Part shown: positions 43,717 through 54,041 of the stretch, in pieces
How positions within the stretch are numbered: position 1 is the first letter of the stretch
Layout: every line of letters begins with the position of its first letter
NCBI RefSeq assembly: GCF_007750395.1
Contig: NZ_CP036281.1
Coordinates: 1,761,001-1,825,000, forward strand
DNA length: 64,000 bases
Origin: Polystyrenella longa
GTDB taxonomy: Bacteria > Planctomycetota > Planctomycetia > Planctomycetales > Planctomycetaceae
Direction: 5' to 3'
The notes under the pieces: generated by a model
The model's database searches: none
What the model was told of the DNA's origin: nothing
What the model saw: only the letters and a program-made list of their open reading frames with translations
Made by a program: the position numbers and the translations under genes

Positions 43717-46700
43717 CTATTCCTGTGTTTCAAATGGAACGCCATAGGAACTGTCGACGATTTTACCGCGGTTGAATTGATAAAATATAAAGACGGTCGC
43801 GGCCATAACGATTAACAGTCCGACCAACGGCATTACCCAGAATTGCCACCAGATTAGTCCGACGAGAGCGAGACTGAATGGAAGGCCATATCGGGCTAGG
43901 GAAGAAGCCCACCAGGTTTTACGAGCCAGATATCGATAGGTGAGAGCAAAAACTCCGGAAACGAATAGGAGCAAACCTATTCGCACAGGGATTGTATAAC
44001 TGAAAGAAAAAATGCTTAGCTCATGTTTAAGCAGGCTTTTCTTCAGTATCAAATGAGCATCGGAGTGGTCGGGAGGCATCATTACTTCAGGAAGCTTTTG
44101 TGTTCCACGAATTGGTTGAAACTCTATTTCCAGCTTCTTGAATTCCGTTGGATTTTTCTTATCCATTCCCGCTTGGAGTAGGGCAGCATAATACCCCGAG
44201 ATTTCACTCAACATCTCTGTTCGCAATCCATCATTCTCTAAGTTCGGATAGACTTTTAACAGATCTTTAACCACGAGAAGTTCGTGTAGATTGTCGGACA
44301 GACCTTCAGCTCTGTCTCCCCGAACGGACACATAATCGTTCTGTGAAGAAAGGCTGAATAGCGTTTCTGGGGCATTGACCGATTGCAGAGCAGGAAGGGA
44401 TTGTAGTGTTTGGAGGTAGCCAGACCAACTCTGTTTTAGCGGAGCTTTCCAGGAAATCTTGACCAAGTTATATCCCTTGGGCGCTGGAATCAATAAACCG
44501 TTACCTTCGATCTGATAGTCTGCAATGGCTTGTTGATTCAGAGTGATTCCTCTTAATTGAAAATCGGGCGCCCAATAGATGGGAAAGTTCTGAGACTCAG
44601 GGCATCGTCCCATAATTGTCGTTTCGCCCAGAATGTTTTGATCTTCGAGTAATTCGCAATGAATATGCTGTAGAAAGAACTGCGCCATAGTCGGCTGTTT
44701 TTTTATGTTTTTCGAAAACTCCACTTTCTCCAGTCCTTCAGTTAAGCGGTATAACATCAGTAATGGGTCTGTTTTTTGGAGTAGGAATGGATCCTCTTCG
44801 ATTAAGCTTTCTGGAACTTCTGTCAGGCCATTCAGCTTATTAATCAGCAATGTCGTGTTGTCGATGGCAAGATAATAATCGACAGGGTGGTTACTAGCAA
44901 TCGAAATGGAATTGATTGACCATGTCTGATTTATCGGGATTGGAAAATTCAATCGGAGTGAAGAGAGAAGATCATAGGGAACTTGCTCCGGCAAGCTAGC
45001 TTCTACGATGAACTGCCCATCCTTCGTTTCGTTTAGAATGGAAAAGACAATTCCGTCATTTGTAAACGTCTTCTCATTCAGTAGCCCGGCGAATTCTGCA
45101 GGTAGGAGGATCCGCAACGACTTACTCGCCGTACGCGCTGGAATAAAGAGATCAATCTTAATGTCGTATTCGCCTCTTTTATCTAGCGATGGCTGAATAG
45201 ACGTAAGAGATTTAATAGGCTTTAGTTCTTCAATTTGTCGCAACGTGAGCGCCGGGGGATTTGTTTTGTTGAAGTTAAGAATAATGTTAGAACGGTTTTG
45301 CGATTCAGTACGATGCCCCACCATTTGAGGTTCGATATCGACTTCTAAAGTGTTTGGTACCGTTATCTGCAACTCACTGTTCGAACGCTCGATTAGCTTG
45401 TTGAATTTGACGAGAGGCAGAGTATAAGGTTCTCCCTGGATATAGGGATACTCCCCGGAGATGAAAATCTGATACTCGGAACTAACCGGTTGGTTCAAAT
45501 AAATTCTCACGTCCTCTTTGTCACGGATCCAGTGGCCCATCAAGTCGTCAGGATTGTCCTGGTCCGTAGATAAATTACTAATTCGAACGGTAGAGATTTT
45601 GACTTGTTCTGGTATCTTTATTTCATGGAAGAATACCTCTTGGTTCGGTAATGGAGTAACTCGTCCGTTAAAGGTCCAGATAACGTGATTAATCTCTGCA
45701 TTTACAGAATATCGACTCGAAAGATCGATGAAATCTTCTTCGGAAGTTATGCGTGATAAAGCGTTCTTGCGCTGGATTTGAAAGTCGAGAGCTTTACCTT
45801 TTATCAACTTGATAATTCGCCCGGGCTTCGCCTGCAGTTGTGGAGGAAACAATGTTCGAACTTGATCGTTCGACTCCGTGATGTCCATAAACTGACTTGG
45901 GTTCGTCATGGTTAAATCAATATTGGAACGCGGGATGATGCCAATGTAAAAGTTTTCCAGTGTATTTCCGTTCGTTTGAGAATCGAGAGCGGAAATGGTC
46001 ATGCGGACTGGAGTCTCTGCCTGGGGGGCTACGACCGACATTACAAAACGAGCCTCAACAGTCACGGGAAACATGTTATCTCGAGGTGTAATATCAAGCT
46101 GATAATTAATGAAATGAGAAGCCTGTTTATCAACGAAAATAGAATTGTCATCGACGACTTCATTGTTGATTCGGATTTCCTGCATAATCAGGTTTTCGGG
46201 AACTTTCCACGTGAGCGGGTAACTGCTGCCCGCATCGAAACGAAGAGCTGAATTCCAAAGGTATTGAATGCGATACGTCAATTCTACACGTGTCGGAAAG
46301 AGACTCGCCTGGCATGTTTGTCGCTCGCAGAGGAAGTAATCACTTTCCGGTGTCCATTCATTAGCCCACCGAAAATTCATGGTGTTGACGCTTCCGAGTT
46401 TGATGGAGTAGGACTTAATATCGGAGGTGTCTGGCTTTAACTCGCTTCCATTTAAGAATAGAAACTCGTCCTGAAGATCGGATTGTACCGTTAAATTACT
46501 GTTGGTAACCGCTGGAATTGCGAATGTGAATTCCCGGGAATCTTTAATTGCTGATAGCGAACGCGGATAAAACTTGATTTGCAGGAATAGTTTGCGGAAA
46601 CGAGCGGCAGACGAATTGGAGCTGAGATCGATGCTCTCTGATGTAGGACGTTCCGCAGCGGTTGGTAGTTTTCGTCGGTCGACTGAACATTTAAATCCCG

Positions 46701-49700
46701 CATGAATGGGAATTAAATTATCGAAAGCTACTTGGTTGATATGGCAATAATCGACAGCCACTTTCGAGTCGAGTGGTAATATGAAATCATATGTTGACTC
46801 CGTCTCGGGAACGGTGAGCACATAATTTGCTACAACACTTACTCCTCCGGCTGACTTAACGTCAACATGATAATCCGCTGATAGAATCCATGTGTGCGAA
46901 TTTACGTCGGGAACTGGCGGTCGATTGCGAAGTTCATAATCCAACGTATAGGGAACGTAATAATAAACATCGTCGTCACGACGTTTATTATAAGGGTAAA
47001 TGTAGATGGTTTCTTTTTCGCTGGCGAACTCTTGGGACACTCGTTGAGAACGAAGTTGCTGCTGGGCGAACCCATTAGAACAGCAGTTGAAGAAGACCAC
47101 GCAGAAAAGCAAGATCGGGGTGACCGGGTAAGCTTTTGTACTCCCGATCGGAATTTCAGGAATCTCTTTCCGTGCGAGATGACGCAGGTACATAAAACGA
47201 ATGCATGCAGACAGGACCCATCCGAGAATAGTCCCTGAAAGTAAAGCACCTAACGGAAGCTGTATCCAACCAGTCGATAACATCAAGGCCGCCATCGTTA
47301 TACCTGTAAGACAACCACAGACAAGCGTGTGGCTTTTTAATTTGTAGTTCAAAATGCACGTCAACAGACAAGAAAGAAAGAAGATCAACGAACCGAGTAA
47401 ATGATAATTTGTTGAATTCATAACTCGAAAGGAGATATTTTCAGGAATGTACATGTGCCGTAAATAGAAAGAATGATTCTGGTGGGTTAGCTGTTCGTCT
47501 GCCGGTGTCGTATAGACGACAGTTGGTCGATTGTTTCGGACCGGGGTAATTCGACCGATAGGACCCCACAAGTAATAGGGGAACTGTGCATTTGTGGATT
47601 CGTAAATAAGATCGTCGTTAGAATAAACCGTGGTTACATATTCCCGAGAAGGGGTGTTGATGAACCAACGGAAATCTTTTACAGGCAGTGAGATTCGTGG
47701 GAAAGAAGTTCGGAAGTTCCGTGTATAGAACTCTGAATCCTGAGTGGACAGTCGATAACGGATCCGTAACGAGCCACCCTCTGAGAATTGTTCCAGAGGA
47801 AGTTTGACGCCACTCTCCAGGTTCAGTTTCTTGTCGCCAAGATGACTGGAAATTATTTCGATTTCGTCAAGCCATTCTAACGTTACGGTCTCTTTACTGG
47901 ATGTATGGGGAATTTCATAGATTGCTTCATATTGCTGAATTGGATCTCTACTGACCCCGATCGTGGTGAACAACTTCAGGCTGCAAGCAGGCAAATAATC
48001 TTCATCCGGTGACCGGTTAAGGCTCGAAATCGCGAAATCATCAGACAACTGTGAATTATATTCGATGAGTTCCGAAGCCGGTCCTTTATCGGTCGGCTTA
48101 GCATTCTTCGGGAGAGGAGGGAGCGTTAGAAGGTCAGACTGGCTTTGGGAATCCAGTCTGATGGGCACTGAAGAGTTATTCTGGACAGAAAATGAAGCAT
48201 GGAACTCCATTGCGCCGGGAACGGTTAGTAGAGGAATCTTTCCTTTAAGGAATTGATTCTTATTGATGCTGTTGAATATAAACAACCGAAACGGTTCAGA
48301 CTGTCCTGACTCTAAAGTTGCTTCCCATAGTTCTCCTTGAACGGGCAATTTCCAGTATGAGAACTTTGAAAGTGGCTGTGGTAATGTCGAAACATTCTTG
48401 AGCGAGGGCGCCTGTATTTCTAATGATGTCGATTCGCTCTGTTTAAAGAGGTAAACTTTGTTTATCCGGGTACCTTCCGGGTCGATCAGAATCTTGATCC
48501 GTTCATCAACTTGTGATTCATTGACAACATAGCTGGTCTCGACGGTGACCTTGAAACTCTGTTCGGGTGTGTTGATTCTTAAGGAAGGAATCTCGCGGGT
48601 ATTTAAAAATTGCAGGACACCGATATTGTCATCGGTGGAACGATCTGAGTTTACAATGTCAAAATCTAGAACGTTGAACGGAAGGTCGTCGCGCAGAATC
48701 TCTTTGATGTATTGATTCGAATTGATATCTTCCGAGGGATCAATAAGCGAGTTCGGCAAAAAAGCGAGCAACGAGCCCAGTTGCCCTTCGTCCGAATGAA
48801 AGAATGGGAAAATCAGGTCAGTGTGGGTTTTGGGGATCTGAGAACGTGCTTCAATCAAAACGGCTTCAGTCTCACTGGAAGCGATGCCTTCGGCGAAATT
48901 CAAGTGTAATAAAGATTGCTCTCGATTCGGCCCCGTGACTGACCATTGGAACGCACTGTTAGAATCCGGGGTACCACGGCCACGCTGTCGAACATCAATG
49001 ATGTCCCATCCGAGTGGAATTCGGAATTCATGGTTAAATATCATTCCGCGGGTGCAGGTTAAAGCGATTTCAGTCGTCAGGTTCCATTCCGTACTTTCTC
49101 GAGTGATGAAACATACCTGAGCAAGATCAACTGCAACTTCCGGAAAACCGACTTCAATTTCCAACTCGCAGTCTTGAGCCAATTGTTGAAATTTCAACGT
49201 AGTTAACTGGCCTTCATTTATATATTCGAGTTGCAGGTTATCGGGATGGTGATCGCGTAGTTCCAGCGGTCTTGTAATATCGACTTCCCAGTTACTATTG
49301 AGAATCAGATTGTTCAATAGTTTAACTTTAGGTAATGCAAACGTTGCCCCTCCATCTCCAGGGTTTGCAGGCAAGCTACTGATCAGTTCCAGCTTAATTC
49401 GATGCTGATCACCTTGGATCTTGTCCGGAAACAGTATCTGAACAATCGTCCCTTCGACATCTTCGGATACTTCTTCCCAGAAAAGATTTTCGATATCACC
49501 GTATCGAAGTGAGGTGATTTCCAATCCAGGAGAGAGTTGCAGTTCGACTTTGTCGACCTGATTCTTGCGTACTTTGAACGAGATTTCACTACTGATCGAC
49601 AGGCTTTCCTGTTTAATCTTGTATCGATGGGATTCTTCCGAAAGCAGCAACTGAGAATCTTGAAAAGCATTCGCAGGTAGACTAGTCCCGCCGGCACTAT

Positions 49701-50499
49701 CCTGGAGAGGAGTCGTGCCGGGTTGATCATCGTCCGCATAGGTTAGTTTGAATGTCGCGACTGATCCTTTCAGAGACAAGATCCAATCCCGGTGTGAAGG
49801 ATAAGACGACTCTTCCGTAAGGACGACACCTTCTTCCAGTTCGAGACTGATGTTTTCTGGAAGACTGATTCTCAAACGGGTGACGGCGGAGGGAGGTAAC
49901 TGAACTTGATACAGATGGTTTTCGAATACACTTCGGTTCGTGATTGACCATTGACCTTCAATTGATCCAGACGAAGGAACCATTAATCCGATTTGATTCT
50001 CACTCAGTGTTCCCCAAATCGTAGGCGATGATTTCCAGGAAAGCTCGCTGATGAGAATGTTGAGAGGGGACAGGTTCAGGAACCGGTTATTGTCTTTCCC
50101 CGCTGAGACTTCACCAGTAAAGAAACCATCAACAAACGAGCGATGACTGGAATTGGTGGGAGTCAGTTCATTTGAACTAAACCGAATGCGGAATTCGGAC
50201 TTGAGCATCAACGGCCTTGCGGCCAGAGCTATAGAACTCTCATTCCAGAGTTTCTCAAACTCTTTTTTTTTGATTAGCGTATAACCATCCGGGGGAGAGA
50301 AGTTTTCAGGAACGCGGATGAACTCCAGTTGATGATCGGCAACTGTAGACGTAGCTTGCTCCTGACCATTGCTAATGGAGGCATTGATAGTCAGCAGAAA
50401 CCAGATCGTCATGAGGACTTTTGTGATTTGTGGGAAATCGCTACAGAGCGAGAGAGGATTCTCAGAGGTCAGTAGGGAATGCAATATACGCTTCCTCAT
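43717..50499 (-). CDS. Giant membrane-anchored protein with duplicated architecture, function unknown
   Basis: A 2260-residue protein with no family I recognise. An N-terminal signal/anchor (VLMTIWFLLTINASISNGQ) is followed by about 990 mostly beta-strand residues and then a helix cluster near residues 1030-1110 (LLGSLIFFLSCLLTCILNY; PLGALLSGTILGWVLSACI). Next comes a second signal-peptide-like stretch near 1126-1142 (ILLFCVVFFNCCSNGFAQQQ), another 1000-residue beta-rich region, and a C-terminal helix cluster near 2170-2250 (IGLLLFVSGVFALTYRYLA; PLVGLLIVMAATVFIFYQF). Each half matches the size and layout of the upstream 1181-residue protein, so this looks like a fusion of two such genes. AAGGAGG lies 6 nt before the ATG, which overlaps the previous stop by four bases. 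A periplasmic or surface structural role is inferred. Confidence 0.82.
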   Translation of the reverse strand: MRKRILHSLLTSENPLSLCSDFPQITKVLMTIWFLLTINASISNGQEQATSTVADHQLEFIRVPENFSPPDGYTLIKKKEFEKLWNESSIALAARPLMLKSEFRIRFSSNELTPTNSSHRSFVDGFFTGEVSAGKDNNRFLNLSPLNILISELSWKSSPTIWGTLSENQIGLMVPSSGSIEGQWSITNRSVFENHLYQVQLPPSAVTRLRISLPENISLELEEGVVLTEESSYPSHRDWILSLKGSVATFKLTYADDDQPGTTPLQDSAGGTSLPANAFQDSQLLLSEESHRYKIKQESLSISSEISFKVRKNQVDKVELQLSPGLEITSLRYGDIENLFWEEVSEDVEGTIVQILFPDKIQGDQHRIKLELISSLPANPGDGGATFALPKVKLLNNLILNSNWEVDITRPLELRDHHPDNLQLEYINEGQLTTLKFQQLAQDCELEIEVGFPEVAVDLAQVCFITRESTEWNLTTEIALTCTRGMIFNHEFRIPLGWDIIDVRQRGRGTPDSNSAFQWSVTGPNREQSLLHLNFAEGIASSETEAVLIEARSQIPKTHTDLIFPFFHSDEGQLGSLLAFLPNSLIDPSEDINSNQYIKEILRDDLPFNVLDFDIVNSDRSTDDNIGVLQFLNTREIPSLRINTPEQSFKVTVETSYVVNESQVDERIKILIDPEGTRINKVYLFKQSESTSLEIQAPSLKNVSTLPQPLSKFSYWKLPVQGELWEATLESGQSEPFRLFIFNSINKNQFLKGKIPLLTVPGAMEFHASFSVQNNSSVPIRLDSQSQSDLLTLPPLPKNAKPTDKGPASELIEYNSQLSDDFAISSLNRSPDEDYLPACSLKLFTTIGVSRDPIQQYEAIYEIPHTSSKETVTLEWLDEIEIISSHLGDKKLNLESGVKLPLEQFSEGGSLRIRYRLSTQDSEFYTRNFRTSFPRISLPVKDFRWFINTPSREYVTTVYSNDDLIYESTNAQFPYYLWGPIGRITPVRNNRPTVVYTTPADEQLTHQNHSFYLRHMYIPENISFRVMNSTNYHLLGSLIFFLSCLLTCILNYKLKSHTLVCGCLTGITMAALMLSTGWIQLPLGALLSGTILGWVLSACIRFMYLRHLARKEIPEIPIGSTKAYPVTPILLFCVVFFNCCSNGFAQQQLRSQRVSQEFASEKETIYIYPYNKRRDDDVYYYVPYTLDYELRNRPPVPDVNSHTWILSADYHVDVKSAGGVSVVANYVLTVPETESTYDFILPLDSKVAVDYCHINQVAFDNLIPIHAGFKCSVDRRKLPTAAERPTSESIDLSSNSSAARFRKLFLQIKFYPRSLSAIKDSREFTFAIPAVTNSNLTVQSDLQDEFLFLNGSELKPDTSDIKSYSIKLGSVNTMNFRWANEWTPESDYFLCERQTCQASLFPTRVELTYRIQYLWNSALRFDAGSSYPLTWKVPENLIMQEIRINNEVVDDNSIFVDKQASHFINYQLDITPRDNMFPVTVEARFVMSVVAPQAETPVRMTISALDSQTNGNTLENFYIGIIPRSNIDLTMTNPSQFMDITESNDQVRTLFPPQLQAKPGRIIKLIKGKALDFQIQRKNALSRITSEEDFIDLSSRYSVNAEINHVIWTFNGRVTPLPNQEVFFHEIKIPEQVKISTVRISNLSTDQDNPDDLMGHWIRDKEDVRIYLNQPVSSEYQIFISGEYPYIQGEPYTLPLVKFNKLIERSNSELQITVPNTLEVDIEPQMVGHRTESQNRSNIILNFNKTNPPALTLRQIEELKPIKSLTSIQPSLDKRGEYDIKIDLFIPARTASKSLRILLPAEFAGLLNEKTFTNDGIVFSILNETKDGQFIVEASLPEQVPYDLLSSLRLNFPIPINQTWSINSISIASNHPVDYYLAIDNTTLLINKLNGLTEVPESLIEEDPFLLQKTDPLLMLYRLTEGLEKVEFSKNIKKQPTMAQFFLQHIHCELLEDQNILGETTIMGRCPESQNFPIYWAPDFQLRGITLNQQAIADYQIEGNGLLIPAPKGYNLVKISWKAPLKQSWSGYLQTLQSLPALQSVNAPETLFSLSSQNDYVSVRGDRAEGLSDNLHELLVVKDLLKVYPNLENDGLRTEMLSEISGYYAALLQAGMDKKNPTEFKKLEIEFQPIRGTQKLPEVMMPPDHSDAHLILKKSLLKHELSIFSFSYTIPVRIGLLLFVSGVFALTYRYLARKTWWASSLARYGLPFSLALVGLIWWQFWVMPLVGLLIVMAATVFIFYQFNRGKIVDSSYGVPFETQE

Positions 50500-53400
50500 G
50501 GTGAATCCTCCTTCTCCGATGTGCTCACTGGAATTTGATGCCCAGATGGATGACGAAGCGCAGTCGAATCTTCTGATCCGATCTGTTGAGATCGCATGCC
50601 CGATTGCCAGGAAGGAGTAACAACGAAATCGCGTGATGAGTTCAGTTCGTAGTAGTCTGTTGCATGACGACGGCGTAAGAGTTCTTCAATCGCAACAGCG
50701 ATAAGAGCGAACAGGATCCCAATAATTGCAGGTTGGATTAATACTTGGATAATTGGCCAGTACCAGAGACCCGCAAGAGCAATTGCGAATAGCAGCACAC
50801 AGAATGCGAAGCTGTTGTGCAAGTAAGAAATCCTACGGAAAAGAAATCCGCATAAGAGAGCTATACCAGCGCCTGAAAATACCAGCATCGACAGGGAGAT
50901 CGTTTGAAATGAAATAGAGTCTCCTGCATCAGTTCGCGCGAAATCATAATGGTATCGATAGTTGATCCCGTCGTTTCCACTTAAAGCTTGGTATAACTCG
51001 TTCTCATTCTTTTCTACATCCGAGCGCCGATACCAGAAAAGTCCCTCACGCTGCCACGAAAACAGGGGGGCCCATTTTTCTGGCGGAATTAGTAAGTGCT
51101 GGGAATGTGAACTGGTAATTTCAGTAATGGCTTGAGGAGTCCAAATCTCCGATGAAAAACGGGGGAATTTAACCTGATAGCTGCGCAACCAGTTAGAGCT
51201 GTTTGACTGGTTCAAACGATAACTCATAACCAGTTGGTGTCGTCCTTCAATTTCATTTGAAGGAATGTCGATTAGCCACTCTCGTTTCAATTGCTCGGTA
51301 GACTTGACGACATTCACTCCATCCCAGTCAATGGTGAGACTTTGAAAGCCTAAAGGCATCGTAATCAGAATCTGTTCCGGAGAACCTTCAATCAGATAAC
51401 GGGCCTCGATCAACAATTCTTTTTGAGAACGTAGATCGATTTTGTAAAGAGCAAGTGGAACTTGAAAGTCCTGCACAGTGAGTACTTTGCTGGGGATAAG
51501 TTGAACCGTCACATCGCGGTTGTCACGATCAGGAGTATTCAATTGCCAGGTGTTTTCATTGTCACCGACGATAGGCTGCCAATTATCGGGGTTGAGTTCG
51601 ACGTCGTATTGGCGTTGCTGAGTCTTGGTTAAAGTCACCGCGCTGAATGGCGTTGCTTCCAATGTGAAATAAGGGATCTGGAAAAAATGTCTTCCGCCCT
51701 GTTCATCGACTCTTGATCGTTCGACGCGATACTGGATCGAGACCTGGAATTTACCTAAGCCCTGACTATGAGTGACCAGCAATTCTGATGCACTTCCCAT
51801 TGAAGTTGTTTTTTCAGGTTTAATTATATTGTTGTCTGCGCCCCGCACTTCCAACTCGCTGTCGCTCAGTTCGGACGGAATATACAAACGCACCAGTTTG
51901 AGTGGATCATATTTAACATCCAACGAGATGACCTGTCTCACGGTGAGGTAGTTGTTCTGATGTTCTAGTAGCTCTAGTTGGGTATTGGCAATTACTTCCT
52001 GTTTGCGAGTGATCACGTTCAGATGTAACTTTTGATCTTTGGGAGTCGTAATCGACCACTGAGAAATATTCTTCTCAGGTTCCTTGATTGAAGCCGCGAC
52101 AGAATAAAGTTCCCGCTCTTTAGCAGTGAGCGGTGAAATCTTTGTCTTGCCGTTGGGAGTTATCTGTGTTTCCAAGTTGGGTGAGGAAATAATCGAAGTG
52201 ACGGCGGGGGCGCTGAGTCGTTGGATTTCTTCATCCAAACGAGGCAATGTGAAATCCAGTTCGGGCTTTTTCAGGTCGATTGTCTTTTCAGTGAGAAAGC
52301 TGATTTCCTTCTCACCAGAAATAGGATCCAGAAACCGAATACGCAGCTGGCCAGACTCTTCATCGTATTCGATATTCTCAATATACGTTAACTGATTGAT
52401 TGGGTCGTTAAACGACGGTGTCGACCATCCTTCGTCTGAGAATTCGTTCCAATCAAATGTGAGTTCGCTCAGTTCACCTCGCAACACCTTAAGTGCCAAA
52501 TTAGCTTTTAAAGCTACCTTGAGTTTACCCGATTCTGCTAAATCCGGGTTCAACGAGACGACGTAATGGGCATCGAGCGAACTGAGAGGAGGAATTTTCT
52601 CGACTTTGAGCTTCATGTGAAAAGGTTGCGAATAAAAACTATAAGCCTGCGAGATCTTTTTTTGTGAATCCAGGCTATCCGCACTCAGATCACGAATCAG
52701 ACTTCGCTCCTGCGGAATATTACGAATGAGGAAGCTTTCCCCTTTCTGGATAGTGATCGTGCCAGGCTGTTCCAGAATCTGAGTCGAAGTCTGTTCGTCA
52801 CTTGTAGAACGGCTAGTACTCAATAGTTGAAAAGCACCATCAAGTATCAATTCATCGCTTTCAAGTGGTCTCAATGTGAGGACGTAATTAAGCGTGACCT
52901 GGCCCGTTGCCGGTTCCTTCAGGAAGACGGTCATCTCATTGTTTTCCTCAACCTCACGATTCAAATAACCTTCGCCGCTAACCTCTTCCACTTCAAAGTT
53001 CTGCGGCAATCGAATGCGCAACGTTTTGAAGCTTCCTCGTTCGTCAGGCTGAACAGTCTGCTCGACCATCATCTGGACTGATTTCTCGAGATGATCACTT
53101 AAGAATCTCAGCTCGATTTTCGTACTGGATCGCAGGACAACCGGTTTGTCTTTGACTAACGGTATAAATTTCCACGTCAGATTGATGGCATCGCTCAAAA
53201 TGGGGAACACTACCTCCGTTTTCCCTGTCTCCAATTCCCGTTGCTGGAATGTGGTATCTGGTAGCGAGATTTCCAAGTCGAGAGTAGGGAGTAACAGTGA
53301 TGCCTTGCGAATGGTTGCCTCAGAGGGAAGTGAAAGAAAAAGCATCTGCGAAGACGAATTCAACCGGTTCTTTACAACCATGTCGAGTTTGAGCTCATAG

Positions 53401-54041
53401 GTTCCTTTACCTTCGATGAGCCAGTAGTAACCAGTTTTGGGATCTGTTCGATGATGTTGCGCGTAGCCTGGACCAGTACTCTTAAAGTCGGTGAGAGTCC
53501 CCTCTTTGGCACCCAGAGGTATGATCTGGGCGCCTTCATCGGAATTGACTTGTACTTTATAGGTGAGCTCCAATTCGGCAAACTCTTCGAGAATTTCCCC
53601 CTCGACCATGATGCTGGTAATGCTGAAGTCGGGGATTTCGGTGACGGTTTGATTCAGAACCGGATCAGTCGTCTCGTTCTTTTTACGCCACTCCAGCCAT
53701 TGTTTCATGCTTTTGGTGATGTCGGCTGGAAGCGGTAACTTTTTTTGGTTCTCATCGACCAGAAAACTTTGCTCTGGAGCGGGCTTATTCGTATTTGCGG
53801 GAGGGACGTTGCTCGCCTCACTGGCGTCACTTTTCGGCTCGGCAGCGGCCATCGGACTTGCTTCAGTTTTGGGAGCGGATGACTCCTGTCCGCGCGCAAT
53901 GTCACTGTCGTAGCTCCAGAGCAGCGCGATTCCCAGCAGTATCGTCAAAACTCGCACAAGCGAACCTCGAATGCAGATAGGTACGTTAATCAGATCAATC
54001 TTGAAGGCGATATCGAGCAGTTCCCCGTGCTCTGATCTCAT
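50496..54041 (-). CDS. Large membrane-anchored beta-rich protein, function unknown
   Basis: A protein of about 1181 residues (1195 if the TTG at 54083 is used; I prefer the ATG at 54041, though neither has a good ribosome-binding site). An N-terminal signal/anchor (LVRVLTILLGIALLWSY) precedes a Pro/Ala/Ser-rich linker, a roughly 900-residue region of repeated beta-strand modules (FSITSIMVEGEILEEFAELELTYKV; VTLNYVLTLRPLESDEL; VVLRSSTKIELRFLSD), and a C-terminal cluster of three to four helices near residues 1040-1120 (LSMLVFSGAGIALLCGFLF; FAFCVLLFAIALAGLWYW; IIGILFALIAVAIEELLRR). The tail of about 55 residues is hydrophilic. The layout is the same as each half of the 2260-residue product, to whose gene it is coupled by ATGA. 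No enzyme motif is seen; a surface or periplasmic scaffold is the best guess. Confidence 0.8.
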   Translation of the reverse strand: MRSEHGELLDIAFKIDLINVPICIRGSLVRVLTILLGIALLWSYDSDIARGQESSAPKTEASPMAAAEPKSDASEASNVPPANTNKPAPEQSFLVDENQKKLPLPADITKSMKQWLEWRKKNETTDPVLNQTVTEIPDFSITSIMVEGEILEEFAELELTYKVQVNSDEGAQIIPLGAKEGTLTDFKSTGPGYAQHHRTDPKTGYYWLIEGKGTYELKLDMVVKNRLNSSSQMLFLSLPSEATIRKASLLLPTLDLEISLPDTTFQQRELETGKTEVVFPILSDAINLTWKFIPLVKDKPVVLRSSTKIELRFLSDHLEKSVQMMVEQTVQPDERGSFKTLRIRLPQNFEVEEVSGEGYLNREVEENNEMTVFLKEPATGQVTLNYVLTLRPLESDELILDGAFQLLSTSRSTSDEQTSTQILEQPGTITIQKGESFLIRNIPQERSLIRDLSADSLDSQKKISQAYSFYSQPFHMKLKVEKIPPLSSLDAHYVVSLNPDLAESGKLKVALKANLALKVLRGELSELTFDWNEFSDEGWSTPSFNDPINQLTYIENIEYDEESGQLRIRFLDPISGEKEISFLTEKTIDLKKPELDFTLPRLDEEIQRLSAPAVTSIISSPNLETQITPNGKTKISPLTAKERELYSVAASIKEPEKNISQWSITTPKDQKLHLNVITRKQEVIANTQLELLEHQNNYLTVRQVISLDVKYDPLKLVRLYIPSELSDSELEVRGADNNIIKPEKTTSMGSASELLVTHSQGLGKFQVSIQYRVERSRVDEQGGRHFFQIPYFTLEATPFSAVTLTKTQQRQYDVELNPDNWQPIVGDNENTWQLNTPDRDNRDVTVQLIPSKVLTVQDFQVPLALYKIDLRSQKELLIEARYLIEGSPEQILITMPLGFQSLTIDWDGVNVVKSTEQLKREWLIDIPSNEIEGRHQLVMSYRLNQSNSSNWLRSYQVKFPRFSSEIWTPQAITEITSSHSQHLLIPPEKWAPLFSWQREGLFWYRRSDVEKNENELYQALSGNDGINYRYHYDFARTDAGDSISFQTISLSMLVFSGAGIALLCGFLFRRISYLHNSFAFCVLLFAIALAGLWYWPIIQVLIQPAIIGILFALIAVAIEELLRRRHATDYYELNSSRDFVVTPSWQSGMRSQQIGSEDSTALRHPSGHQIPVSTSEKEDSP

